Origin: Excoecaria cochinchinensis
Taxonomy: Eukaryota; Streptophyta; Magnoliopsida; Malpighiales; Euphorbiaceae
Length of the DNA stretch: 64,000 bases
NCBI GenBank assembly: GCA_947683425.1
Contig: CANTUQ010000003.1
Coordinates: 2,046,001-2,110,000, forward strand
Reading direction: 5' to 3'
The notes beneath the pieces are model-generated. The model was not told the DNA's origin. It saw only the letters and a list, made by a program, of their open reading frames with translations, and searched no databases. Positions 34,616 to 44,997 of this stretch are shown here, in pieces. The position numbers and the translations under genes are program-made. The stretch's first letter is position 1. Each line of letters begins with the position of its first letter.

Positions 34616-36808
34616 TTACAATACTCCCCCACTTAACAGAATTTCGTCCTCGAAATTCTTACCTGATCCAAACAACTGAGGATATTGCAATCTCATAGCT
34701 TCTTCTGGTTCCCATGTAGCTTCCTCAATACCGTGATGCTGCCACAAAACTTTGACTAACGGTATTTGTTTATTCCGAAGCTGTCTGATTTCCCTATCCA
34801 AAATCCTCTTCGGTTCCTCATCAAAAGAAAAATCTGACTGAATCCGAATATCTTGTACCGGTAACACATGTGGAGGATCTGACCGATATCTCCTGAGCAT
34901 AGATACATGAAAAACGTCATGTAATCTCGCTAACTCTATAGGCAAAGCTAGTTGATACGCTACTGGACCTACTTTCCTTAGAATCTCATACGGCCTAATA
35001 AAGCGTGGACTTAACTTGCCTTTCTTTCCGAAACGGAGAACCTTACGCCACGGTGACACTTTCAAGAAAACTTTATCCCCCACTTCATACTGTACATCTC
35101 TACGTTTCAAATTAGCATAAGAACGCTGTCGATCTTTTGCTGCTTTCAAGTTCTGTTGTACAACCCTTACTTTCTCCTCAGTATCCCGCACTATATCCGG
35201 ACCTATCATAGCCTTTTCTGACAACTCAGTCCAACATACTGGCGTTCTACACTTCCGTCCATACAACGCTTCATAAGGAGCCATACCAATGCTCACTTGG
35301 TAACTGTTATTATACGCAAATTCCATCAAGGACACATACCGATCCCAGCTTCCTGAAAACTCTAAAACACAACCTCGAAGCATATCCTCTAGAATCTGAA
35401 TAACCCTTTCTGATTGCCCATCCGTCTGCGGATGGAAAGCAGTACTGAAATTCAACCGTGTTCCCAAAGCTGCCTGAAGTTCTTTCCAAAACTTAGATGT
35501 AAAGCGAGGATCTCGATCTGATACAATAGATAACGGAATCCCATGCAACCGGACTATCTCATCCACATATAGTTCCGCCAACTTATCCATCGAGTAATCC
35601 ACTCGCACAGGTAGAAAATGTGCAGACTTTGACAATCGATCTACTATAACCCATACCGAATCATGTTTACGCTGAGTCAAAGGAAGACCAGATACAAAAT
35701 CCATCGTGATGTCATCCCATTTCCATTGAGGAATGGGTAAGGGATGAAGCAATCCCGATGGCACTTGATGCTCAGTTTTCACTTGCTGACAGGTAAGGCA
35801 CCTTGAAACAAATTCTGTTATCTCTCTTTTCATTCCAGGCCACCAATAGTATTGCTTCAAATCTTGATACATCTTATCCCCACCAGGATGCATAGTGAAG
35901 ACTGAAGAGTGAGCTTCTTGTAACAATTTCTTTCTTAACTCACCAACATCAGGCACACATAACCGATTCCCATGCCTAAGCACTCCTTCACTGTCTATCA
36001 GATATTCTTTCCGCTTACCCTCTTTCACTGCTTGACAAACACGCTGAAGTACATGATCATCTAACTGTGCCCTTGCAATTTCAGATCTCAAACTTGGCTT
36101 AACTCTAAGTTGAGCAATCAGAGCACCTTCAGAATCAAACCTCCATCTACCTCGGCTAGCCAGCAAAACAGACAAAGACTTCCTACTAAGAGCGTCCGCT
36201 ACCACGTTAGCTTTACCTGGATGGTAATCAATGATACAATCATAATCCTTGAATAACTCTAACCATCTCCGCTGCCTCAAATTCAACTCCTTCTGTGTTA
36301 ACAAATACTTGAGACTCTTGTGATCGGTGAAAATTCTGCACGACTCCCCATACAAGTAGTGCCGCCAAATCTTAAGTGCAAACACTACCGCTGCCAACTC
36401 CAGATCGTGAGTCGGGTAGTTCCGCTCATGAGGCTTCAACTGTCTCGATGCATAAGCTATTACTTTATTCCCTTGCATCAGAACACAACCTAAGCCAATA
36501 CCCGAAGCATCACTATACATAGTGTATTCCTTACCCGAAACTGGCTGTGTGAGCACAGGAGCTTTAACCAACAACTCTTTTAAACGATCAAAACTGGCTT
36601 GACACTTTTCAGTCCAAACAAACTTGACATCCTTCCGAATAAGCTTGGTCAAAGGAGATGCTAATACTGAAAACCCTTGAACAAACCGTCGATAATACCC
36701 TGCTAAACCCAGAAAACTTCTCACTTCAGGTACATTCTTCGGAGGCATCCACTTAACAATCGCTTCAATTTTACTTGGATCAACACGTACACCTTCTGCT
36801 GATATCAC
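34616..36808 (-). CDS. pol: G pol, second part: RT end, RNase H, integrase, chromodomain
   Basis: 730 codons. Residues 1-95 are the RT thumb. RNase H follows with D100 (YSDASG), E137, D162 and D204. Integrase has zinc ligands H300, H307, C337 and C340 and catalytic D370, D431 (SDRDPRF) and E467 (QSERV). A GPVAYQLALP segment follows near 613. The chromodomain at about 666-714 (ILDREIRQLRNK ... LVKVLW ... EEATWEPE) is that of Tekay/Del chromoviruses and is thought to guide insertion to marked chromatin. All catalytic residues are present. The first Met is not a real start: this is the downstream half of one gag-pol frame, separated by the RT deletion. The frame runs through the polypurine tract and stops just inside the LTR. 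Confidence 0.95.
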   Translation of the reverse strand: MISAEGVRVDPSKIEAIVKWMPPKNVPEVRSFLGLAGYYRRFVQGFSVLASPLTKLIRKDVKFVWTEKCQASFDRLKELLVKAPVLTQPVSGKEYTMYSDASGIGLGCVLMQGNKVIAYASRQLKPHERNYPTHDLELAAVVFALKIWRHYLYGESCRIFTDHKSLKYLLTQKELNLRQRRWLELFKDYDCIIDYHPGKANVVADALSRKSLSVLLASRGRWRFDSEGALIAQLRVKPSLRSEIARAQLDDHVLQRVCQAVKEGKRKEYLIDSEGVLRHGNRLCVPDVGELRKKLLQEAHSSVFTMHPGGDKMYQDLKQYYWWPGMKREITEFVSRCLTCQQVKTEHQVPSGLLHPLPIPQWKWDDITMDFVSGLPLTQRKHDSVWVIVDRLSKSAHFLPVRVDYSMDKLAELYVDEIVRLHGIPLSIVSDRDPRFTSKFWKELQAALGTRLNFSTAFHPQTDGQSERVIQILEDMLRGCVLEFSGSWDRYVSLMEFAYNNSYQVSIGMAPYEALYGRKCRTPVCWTELSEKAMIGPDIVRDTEEKVRVVQQNLKAAKDRQRSYANLKRRDVQYEVGDKVFLKVSPWRKVLRFGKKGKLSPRFIRPYEILRKVGPVAYQLALPIELARLHDVFHVSMLRRYRSDPPHVLPVQDIRIQSDFSFDEEPKRILDREIRQLRNKQIPLVKVLWQHHGIEEATWEPEEAMRLQYPQLFGSGKNFEDEILLSGGVL
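34621..34658 (-). promoter_or_regulatory. G polypurine tract and conserved near-palindrome
   Basis: Minus strand AAGTGGGGGAGTAT sits against the LTR. GAATTTCGTCCTCGAAATTC is at 34639-34658. In the G frame this motif encodes NFEDEI at the Pol C-terminus. Confidence 0.85.
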
Positions 36809-39180
36809 ATGTCCAAGTCACACTTGCTGAGTTTCGCGTACAGCTGATGATCTCTCAACATTTGCAACACCAGCCTCAGATGTTCCTTATGTTCTTGTCG
36901 ATTTCTGGAATATACCAAAATGTCGTCAATGAATACCACAACAAACTTATCCAGATACGGTCGGAAAACTCGGTTCATCAGATCCATGAAGGCTGCAGGC
37001 ACGTTAGTCAAACCAAAAGGCATCACTAAAAACTCATAGTGACCATAACGCGTCCGAAAAGCCGTCTTAGCCACATCCGCTTCCTTCACCCCTAACTTGT
37101 AATAACCTGATCTCAAATCTATCTTAGAGAATACCCCAGCTCCTCTCAACTGATCAAAAAGATCTTCAATCCTCGGTAATGGATACTTATTCTTGATAGT
37201 CACTTTGTTAAGCTGTCGATAGTCGATACACATCCGAAGGGTTCCATCTTTCTTCTTAACAAACAGCACTGGAGCGCCCCACGGTGACACACTAGGCCGA
37301 ATGAACCCTTTATCCAACAATTCTTGTAACTGACTCTTCAATTCTTTTAATTCCATTGGAGCCATTCTATAAGGAGTCTTAGAAATCGGAGCTGTACCGG
37401 GAACGATCTCTACTGACAATTCAACCTCTCTCTCGGGAGGTAACCCCGGTAACTCTTCTGGAAAAACATCGACAAAATCTCTTACAACCGGAATATCTTG
37501 AATCTTAACTTGACCTCTCCGTGAGTCCAAAACCACAGCTAAAAACGCTTCACATCCTTTCCTGATAAATTTTCTAGCTTTCATAGCTGAAACCACATTA
37601 TGTAAAGAACTGCTTCCAATTCCTTTCACAATTACTGGCAAATGATCTTTATCTCTCAAAACCATTACTTTCCTATGACAGTCTACTACTGCTCGGTGCT
37701 TATCTAGCCAATCCATCCCCAAAATAATATCAAACTCATGAAATGGCAAACAAATCAGATCTACTACAAACTCTACACCCTGAATCTTTAAAGGACACTT
37801 TCGACATACACGATTAACCATAATACTCTGACCCAACGGACTGGATACACAAATCTCATATTCCATCTTCTCCTCACTACCCAATCTATCCCACAACTTA
37901 CCAGAACACACATAAGAATGGGTAGACCCCGGGTCAATCAAAACATAAACTTCATAATCAAGCAAAGAAAACTTACCGGCAATCACTTCAGGAGCATTCT
38001 GTTCCTCTCGGGCTTTCATAGCATAAGCTCTACCAGATGATGGCACAGGGCGATCCACTGTTTCCGAGGCTTCTCTATCTCGAGATCTTCCACCTCGACC
38101 CCTTCCTCTACCCCTATTACGACTTCCTTGGGGTACATTAGATCCAGCTCGACTCCTTTCCTGTTGTCCCGAAGGATCTCCATAACGACTCGGACAATTC
38201 GCGAGTATATGATCCGTGGAACCACATCTAAAACAGCCTCCTGTTAACCACCGACACTCACCCCAATGTGGTTTATTACAATACGAACATCGGGGAGGGC
38301 CATCTCCTCTACCTGAGCCCGCTCCCCCGGACGAACCCTGCCTTCTCCCTCTAGGGGCCGGACTAGCTACTAACTCATCCGCAAAGTTTCCTTGTGATTC
38401 TCTTGGCCTCTTGCCTGAAGAAGAGCCACCTCTTGCAGATTTTCTTCTTTGAGCCTTCTCTCTCAAAATATTCTCAGAACGCTCCGCCCTCAAGGCTGCT
38501 TGCACTAACTGATAATACCTCACATTTGGAGCCGACATCAATGATATTAACATCACTTTTAAAGATTCATTCAAGCCTGCTTCAAAATGCTGACATCGAA
38601 ACTCTTCTGTAAGGACCCTTGGCGGCGCATACTTACTGAGCTTATTGAACTCATCCTCATAATCAGCCACAGACATTGTTCTTTGCTTAAGAGTGAGAAA
38701 CTGTGCCCACTTAGCATCCTTATAAGCTTTGGTCACATACCGATTCTGAAACTCATCCTCAAAGAACTTCCATGTTATCGGTTCAGGAACTTGCGGTTGA
38801 CTAACCACCAACTTCCACCAATCATAAGCTGAACCTTGTAACAAAGACAAGGCACACTCCACTTCTTGCTCCGGTGGGCATCTTATCTCCTTAAGTACTC
38901 TGGCTGTCTTTTCTAACCACATCTCTGCTTTGTTAGATTCATCTATACCAGTACCAAAGAAATCCTCTGCACCATGCTTCCTTAACCTTTCAATAGGTGC
39001 ACTAGGCGCTGTTACTCTTTCCAACACTCTTGTCATACTCTGAAGCATCGCTTCCATTGGTCCCAAAGGCACCTCAGGATAACCCCTAGGAGGTTGAGCC
39101 GGACCAGAAACTGAGGGATCCTGCTCTTGGGGATTTGCACTTTCTGCTGACCCCTCGAGTGATCCACGAGCGGACTCCAT
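36805..39180 (-). CDS. gag-pol: G gag-pol, first part: Gag, zinc knuckle, protease, RT (truncated)
   Basis: 791 codons from an ATG 108 bp inside the LTR. Gag lies at about 80-240 (DWWKLV, FLTLKQRTMSVADYEDEF). A zinc knuckle has C316, C319, H324 and C329, with an extra Cys/His cluster at 298-309. The protease active site is D416-P-G-S-T, with Pro in place of the usual Ser/Thr after Asp. RT starts near 601 and has VKKKDGTLRMCIDYRQLNK, KIDLRSGYY (first Asp), VMPFGLTNVPAAF and FIDD at 750-753. The frame ends soon after KLSKC because about 25 nt are missing next to 36810. Val in GLTNVPA, where Ala is usual, is a further change. Gag and protease could still be made; full Pol could not. Confidence 0.95.
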   Translation of the reverse strand: MESARGSLEGSAESANPQEQDPSVSGPAQPPRGYPEVPLGPMEAMLQSMTRVLERVTAPSAPIERLRKHGAEDFFGTGIDESNKAEMWLEKTARVLKEIRCPPEQEVECALSLLQGSAYDWWKLVVSQPQVPEPITWKFFEDEFQNRYVTKAYKDAKWAQFLTLKQRTMSVADYEDEFNKLSKYAPPRVLTEEFRCQHFEAGLNESLKVMLISLMSAPNVRYYQLVQAALRAERSENILREKAQRRKSARGGSSSGKRPRESQGNFADELVASPAPRGRRQGSSGGAGSGRGDGPPRCSYCNKPHWGECRWLTGGCFRCGSTDHILANCPSRYGDPSGQQERSRAGSNVPQGSRNRGRGRGRGGRSRDREASETVDRPVPSSGRAYAMKAREEQNAPEVIAGKFSLLDYEVYVLIDPGSTHSYVCSGKLWDRLGSEEKMEYEICVSSPLGQSIMVNRVCRKCPLKIQGVEFVVDLICLPFHEFDIILGMDWLDKHRAVVDCHRKVMVLRDKDHLPVIVKGIGSSSLHNVVSAMKARKFIRKGCEAFLAVVLDSRRGQVKIQDIPVVRDFVDVFPEELPGLPPEREVELSVEIVPGTAPISKTPYRMAPMELKELKSQLQELLDKGFIRPSVSPWGAPVLFVKKKDGTLRMCIDYRQLNKVTIKNKYPLPRIEDLFDQLRGAGVFSKIDLRSGYYKLGVKEADVAKTAFRTRYGHYEFLVMPFGLTNVPAAFMDLMNRVFRPYLDKFVVVFIDDILVYSRNRQEHKEHLRLVLQMLRDHQLYAKLSKCDLDM

Positions 39181-39271
39181 AACTACAAAACATAAACGCA
39201 GTGCGCATCAGGCCAACACAACTCTAACAGACAGACTAACACACTGAAACCCAGTAACACCTAAACCTAGA

Positions 39272-39283
39272 GCTCTGATACCA
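39272..39283 (-). promoter_or_regulatory. G primer-binding site (initiator Met tRNA type)
   Basis: Minus strand TGGTATCAGAGC, five bases inside the LTR that starts at 39289. Confidence 0.92.
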
Positions 39284-39706
39284 CCTAATGTCACACCCCA
39301 ACCTATACCATGGATACTTCTGCTCGTGATTAGAGTGAGAAGTATCCCGATAGGAAGGAGTGTCACATCCCACTAGTACAAACATGTAAACATCACATTT
39401 GCAAAATCACATATTCAGTACAAATAAAAACTTTAATAGAAAGAAGAGGATAATAGAACAAAATGAGTACTTTTATTTACATACAAAGAAAATCTTTACA
39501 TCTTACATCGTTTTACAAAAAGAAGGACGAATATACAAAAGTCCCAAGTACACTGTTCAAAAGGCTTACAAAATATTACATCCATTACAAAAGAAAGGAA
39601 AGCCTATACTATAAACACTTCCGATCCCTAGCTGCGTTGGCCTTCCCGATGCGACACACCCATACCACGCGTATCAGAACCTTCCACACCTGCACGGATA
39701 AACACC

Positions 39707-39734
39707 CGTGCTAAGCGAAATCGCTTAGTGGGGA
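39707..39734 (-). repeat. Double-hairpin module (G, right LTR)
   Basis: Identical to the left LTR copy. Confidence 0.8.
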
Positions 39735-39901
39735 ACCACACAATGCATGACCGCCACTCACAGTGACGGTAACAGAAAACACATGATAACAATGCAATTA
39801 TGGGCATATAATCATACATAGTTAATTCAGATATTGCATTCTCATCCAAAGATTCTTATATAAAACACAATGACACCTGCTTAATCATTATGAGTGGATA
39901 A

Positions 39902-40150
39902 CGAGTACACATAGATACTTGAGAGTATCGGTATCATAATTCAAATACATAGATACCCGGAGGTATCAAAATATTCCATTTATTTTATTCCAATTTGGTT
40001 TCACATAGAATCTTAAGAAAGATTCAGACAAAGGGATCGCGAGGATCCAGTCGGGGGACCTGATCAGGGTCCAAATCGTACACATAGCTGCAGCGGCACA
40101 TAACTCTATTAGGCATGCCTAACTATCCACTTATCCGACATTAGCAGGTT
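39902..40150 (-). repeat. Hairpin-train module (G, right LTR)
   Basis: Same stems as the left LTR, no change seen. Confidence 0.8.
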
Positions 40151-40282
40151 ATGCAAAATCTTATCACGTTTACATGTACATATATTATTAGGCAAAAGAT
40201 AGTCACAACTTATGAAAACTGCATGCAAAAGAATTTAAGTCATTAAGCAAAAAGGAAAAGAAATCAAATTTGGAAGTCCCGT

Positions 40283-40587
40283 CTGTCGCGCTCGCGACGA
40301 CTGTCGCGCTCGCGACAGAGGCCAAGCTACACTTCCCCGCCTCGTCTCGCGATCGCGAGAGGTCTCGTGGTCGCGAGAGGACGTAGGGATGGCTCTTCTG
40401 TCGCGCTCGCGACAGAAGAGAACCTAGCACGAGCTCGGAGCTCGAGCACTCTGTCGTGCTCGCGACAATTGTCGCGCTCGCGACAGAGAGCTCCCTCGAG
40501 TTCTTTGGCGCGACACTTCTCGCGCCGGCGCGAGGGTTGAAACCCCCGCATTCTGTCGCGCTCGCGACAGTGTCGCGATCGCGACAG
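40283..40587. repeat. Palindrome array (G, right LTR)
   Basis: Against the left LTR: one extra unit near 40301, one unit fewer near 40410, and one extra unit (TGTCGCGATCGCGACA) near 40570. Three point differences also fall in or next to this array. Confidence 0.93.
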
Positions 40588-42059
40588 ACACGGGTTTTTC
40601 AGCTCTTACGCCCAAAATCTGCAGATTTCACTCAAATTTCACATCCAAACTTCCAAAATTGATTCCAAAACTCAAAATTCAGCAACCCAAGCATCCACAA
40701 CTCATAACATACATGAAAACCCAACTTTACCACTATTTATCTCAATTAAAACAAGTCAATTACATGTCTAATTCTAAGAATATTCAAAACAGCAATTTTG
40801 ACATCAATTATAACTATTCACATAATTCCCCATAGATTCTTCAACAATATTCATTCTTTCTCATCACATATCACACAAATTTCGATTTAAGTTATAACAA
40901 CTCAACTCATAATCCCAATCAGAGCAAAAACACATTCATCAAACTAAAATTACAAAAATGCACAAAAGATGAATAATCCCAAACCTTCTCTCCTTAGCTC
41001 CTAATCACGAGCTCCACTTCCGCTAGCGATTCCTTTTCCTTTATCAGGTCTAGGAGCCTCCTCTGAACCATAAACCCATAACAATCAAGATCAATTCTAA
41101 AATAACCCATAATTGAATTTACTATTATTTAAACCTAGAGAAGGGGAAAAAGAAGAATCTAAAATACCCATAACCCCAACTCACCTTTAAGCTTTAAATC
41201 CACAAGCCAAGTAACTCTAATTACTTCAAATGAAGAAAAGGGAGCAAGATCGGGCCAAGAAGAAGAAGAAAGAAGATGAAAGAAGAAATGGCGTGAGGAA
41301 GAGAGGATGATCGGGAAAACAAAAGAGAAAGGCTGATTTCTCTCTCTCTCACCAAACCCATAAATGCCCACTTATCCTCTTTGCCACATGTCACACTCTC
41401 CTTAAGCCACATGCCATCTAACACATCCTACTCACATACTTGCCTATACACACTAAGCTAACTCCTATTCACACATTTACTTCCATACACTCACTTATAC
41501 ACTAGTATAATTTCCTCTTCTCACTAATACACACACTTATACAATAAATAAATCAATAAATAATTAAATTAAATAATCCAATTTAACACAAATACTCATA
41601 AGAATACACACATATATACACGGACAGGCTCAAACTACTGGGGTGATTTTGGGGTGTTACATCAATCATGCATATCAAGTATTTCAATAATTCTTTCTAA
41701 AGGCATCATGTAGACAAGCATAATCATAACTCTTGAACAGATTAATAATATGCATTATTCACATACTAACTCTTATGCATTTAGGATCATTACATACATG
41801 TCTATTAGAACAAATAGTACTTGATACATTTCTTTTCATTTAACAGATATCACCCTATTATACAGAACATACGGGTATCCGAAGATACCACACCTATCCA
41901 CATAAGTGTCCATAAAGGATCCAGAATAAAGGAGTGCATAAAGCACAAGTCAAATGGCATTTATCACAAATGCATCAATAGTTTATTCATATAACTTTTA
42001 CTCATCATTATAGAATTTATCAATTCATTCATATACTTTTATCTTCATTAATTGTCTGC

Positions 42060-42350
42060 TAAGTCATGGGGGTGGATAAGCGAGTGAACACATGGCGGTA
42101 ACTTACGGGTATGAATCGAATTGAACGCATAGTGGTACCTTACGGGTACGAATCGAAAAGTAACATGACATTTTCTCATTCAAAAACATTTTCACATTAG
42201 GGATCTTAAATAAGATCCGTACACATTGAGGTTCGCGAGAAACCAAACGGGGACATGATCAGGGTCCAGAACAAAACAGAGGGCTACAGCTAACAGAACT
42301 CTATAGGCATGCCTATCTATCCACGACTTGACTAACGCAGGCTAAATTTC
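42060..42350 (-). repeat. Hairpin-train module (E)
   Basis: GGTACC-ttac-GGGTACG near 42134-42148, a damaged copy before it, GGATCTT-aaat-AAGATCC (42201-42218), GGTTC-gcg-agaaACC, GGACatgatcaGGGTCC, and ATAGGCATGCCTAT near 42303. The last is the outer-pair variant of the TTAGGC/GCCTAA stem. Confidence 0.75.
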
Positions 42351-42749
42351 CATATTATTATTATTTGACTCGTCTCATTTCCATATACATACACCTTCCA
42401 CTAATACACATAACATTCTCTCATTTTTATTGGGTACATGCATTCATTTACGTATAAATACCTCATATGAACATATTAAACACATTTATGTTATTAGATA
42501 TTATGTCCACATTTAGTCTCAACAATTAATTTACAGTTATCATATTCATTTAGACTTAACAAATAAGTTCACATTTCGTTACACATATACATTTACAACA
42601 TAATCATGGCAGATCAAATTCTTATATTTCAATAATTACTATGCATGGGAATACATCAATAATTCACATTTTCAATCATAGATGCATAACATAGGTGGAA
42701 AACTATGCAAAGAAGAAGTTTCTCAAAAATAGTTTTCAGGCAAAGAGGA

Positions 42750-43023
42750 GACTGCCGCGATCCCGATAAGAAGTCGCGCTCGCGATAGTGGCCAGACTCA
42801 CCAGCAGAAAAAGAACCCATCACGACTCGTGCTCAGAGACATGAATCGTCAATGAGAACCACAGAGGAAATAAGCAAACACAAGAGCGGAGGGGACCAAC
42901 ACGTGCACGACACATGCACCAAGTGCACGACTTGTGCACCAAGTGCACGTTTCGTGCACTCCCCCTCACGAAATGAAGAACCCGTCTCTGTCGTGATCGC
43001 GACAATATCGCGCTCGCGATAGA
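42750..43023. repeat. Palindrome cluster (E)
   Basis: Three cores are mixed: CTGTCGTGATCGCGACA and TATCGCGCTCGCGATA at 42990-43023, TCGCGCTCGCGA near 42773, and GTGCACGA-n-CGTGCAC words at 42900-42960. Confidence 0.85.
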
Positions 43024-43761
43024 GTCACATTTTCTAGATTCCAGCAAAATTAGCAGAACTTCTTCTTTTCAAAACTTACCCAAACCTTCTGATTAAACCC
43101 AAAACTCATCATAACTCATATTAAACATCCAATTCATCATAAACAACATAAAAACCAACCTTCACACCAATTAATACAATTAAATCATGCAATTAAAATA
43201 ATCAAAATCTCTAAATTTACTGACAGCCAAAACAATTTAAAATTCTCAATCAAAATATACTTTGGTTCAATAATTCACATTCAAAGCATCTTAACTCAAA
43301 TTACTCAAGAACCATAACATTTGAACATATCTAAACAATTTTAACTCCATGAATTTCCAGAAAGTCAAATCAAAACCCCAAATCCAAATATACATCAAAA
43401 TCACAAAAATCCCTAACCTTTAACTCCTTTGCTCCAATAGCTTACTTAGATGATCTTTCTTACTTCCAAACTCATTCAAGATCTTTTTCATCCCAAAATC
43501 CTCATCAATCACACAAACACAAAACCCTAGATTAAGAACACATCTTAACAACAAATGAAGAAGATGAAGAAAAGAAAGAACTCAATAAAACTTACCCAAA
43601 AAAATCTCTTGAGTTGATCAATTTTTGCCGAACTCAGCCAAAAGAAGAGGGATCAATATGGAGCAAAGAGGAAGGAAGAAGAGAAGGAGAAGGAGGCATG
43701 AGGGAGAGAGAGAACGGGAGACTAGGGCAATTTTCTGCTCTTCCTTTCTCTTTCCTTTCCC

Positions 43762-43768
43762 TTTTATA
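43762..43768 (-). promoter_or_regulatory. TATA box in LTR E
   Basis: Minus strand GGGTATAAAAGGG, about 460 bp into the LTR in element orientation. It is followed by the CT/GA-rich stretch where transcription of these LTRs would begin. Confidence 0.55.
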
Positions 43769-44229
43769 CCCTTCTCTAAATCCTTGCCACATGTCCTTCT
43801 TTAATTGGTGAAACTTGACCACTCACACCCTACACCCAAGCATGACACTACACATAAGACTAACTCCACTAACACATACACTACTTCGCTCTGTGCATGC
43901 ACACTCTATCAAAACCCAGAAATCATTCATATAACCCACAAATAGATATTTATGTCAAATTCTCTTTTTAATCCATAAAATCTTATAACCTCAAACATTG
44001 ATATTCATAATTTACTAATCCTTCACGTGGCCCACTAATTAGTTCTTTATCCATTCAATCAAGTCCTAATTCCATCTTCACAATTTACTATTAACCATAG
44101 TTGCCGAAACTTTCACTTAAATTCTTAAATGATCCATTTGACATACCTAACACTTCAACGTGCACAACTTTGGTCACTACCCCTTCTCAATACACCCAAT
44201 CCTTCTAGGGTGCATTTCGGGGTGTGACA

Positions 44230-44571
44230 AGTTAGGCCAAAGGGTAGGATGAAAACCTGAAAATAGGCAGTCTGTCCTACAAAAAATAAAATGAATAAAA
44301 GCCGCTGGAGTGGGTTGGATCCATTTAGGCAAAAGTTAGACAAAGGGTTATGTGAAAATCCCCAAAGGGACGCATTTCTCGCAAAGAAAAGCTAGTGTGA
44401 AACCCACAAGGGGCGCACTACATTTAAAACAATGACTTATGGTGCTTGGAGAGATAAGGTGACATTTCTTCTGATAATCTCACCTAAGACAAGATAATGC
44501 ATAATTTAGGACACGAGTCAGAATCCATGGCATATGCTCATTGACCGAGGGGCAAAGATGCGTACTTAGCA
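44230..44571 (+). other. B 3' untranslated tail, second part
   Basis: Resumes after E with AGTTA and shares a 260 bp block with 20700-20960. Cut at 44572 by H; TAGCA at 44567-44571 should be H's left target copy. Confidence 0.7.
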
Positions 44572-44969
44572 TGTGACACCCCCTACGCCCCATTGGAAGG
44601 ATGCCGGAGAGCGCTACTGATGCTTACTCGCATACAGGCATACATACACTAAGCGAAAGCATACATTCAAACATAAAAACATACGAAAATTAAAACTTTA
44701 AGGAAACATCATCTACATGCATTTATACAACAATAGTCATTACGAGAATAGCCTGATCATAATTAGAAAACAAAATAATTACATCTCCAAATACTTCCCT
44801 TCGAACTTGCATATAAATACATATATAAATAGGTACAGAAATATAGAATTCAAAATACAAGAGCTGAAACCAAAAATATCACAACACTTCAAACTCCTAC
44901 ATGGTCGACCCTGCAGATGCGCGACTCGAGCGAAACCCAAAAACTTGCCACCTACACGGGAAAAGAACC

Positions 44970-44997
44970 CGTCATAAGCGATAATGCTTAGTGGGGA
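44970..44997 (-). repeat. Double-hairpin module (H, left LTR)
   Basis: ATAAGCG-ATAA-TGCTTAG, slightly damaged; companion stem ACGGG/CCCGT, extended compared with D. Confidence 0.7.

Larger units (their letters stand above)
32265..34620 (-). mobile_element. G LTR, left copy (3' LTR)
   Basis: 2356 bp with all three hairpin modules. A CT/GA-rich segment (34180-34320) near the element 5' side and a weak TATA-like ATTTATG (minus strand, about 34318) may mark its promoter. Frames repeated in both LTRs (for example at 32439 and 39463) are identical because the LTRs are, not because they are genes. Confidence 0.93.
32265..41661 (-). mobile_element. Element G: young Tekay/Del-type chromovirus, nearly complete
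   Basis: Starts TGTCACACCCC and ends GGGGTGTTACA. The target-site duplication TCAAT is exact (32260-32264, 41662-41666). LTRs are 2356 and 2373 bp, interior 4668 bp. It has PBS, gag-pol with a C-terminal chromodomain, and a polypurine tract. By eye the LTRs differ at about 11 positions plus three unit indels in the palindrome array, so the insertion is recent compared with everything else here. It inserted in E. A short RT deletion breaks its single long frame. Confidence 0.96.
39289..41661 (-). mobile_element. G LTR, right copy (5' LTR)
   Basis: 2373 bp. The 17 bp excess over the left copy equals the net of the three palindrome-unit indels (+18, -18, +17), so no other indel is needed between the two LTRs. 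Confidence 0.93.
27012..44229 (-). mobile_element. Element E: solo LTR, Tekay-like, reverse, interrupted by F and G
   Basis: Starts TGTAACACCCC and ends GGGGTGTGACA. The target-site duplication AGTTA is exact (27007-27011 and 44230-44234). After removing F and G about 3.7 kb of LTR is left in three pieces: 27012-27325, 31422-32264 and 41662-44229. There is no PBS, polypurine tract or coding region of its own, so it is a solo LTR. Orientation follows the hairpin modules and a TATA box at 43762. Confidence 0.85.
2238..44571 (+). mobile_element. Element B: Tat/Ogre-like Ty3/gypsy retrotransposon, heavily interrupted
   Basis: The 5' LTR starts at 2238 (TGTAGACACTGGG) and ends at 16922 (GCGTCCACA), followed by a primer-binding region and decayed gag, protease, RT, RNase H, a second RNase H and integrase in the order of the Tat lineage. 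Removing insertions C and E leaves about 2.9 kb of LTR and more than 10.4 kb of interior, in the usual range of these large elements. GTCAT at 2233-2237 is the likely left target-site copy. The 3' LTR is not in the window: the tail is cut at 44571 by element H. Many stops and frameshifts show it is old and inactive. Confidence 0.85.

Noticed and set aside
34616..39180. Integrated pararetrovirus
   Set aside because: LTRs, integrase and chromodomain are present; no movement protein. It is a Ty3/gypsy element.
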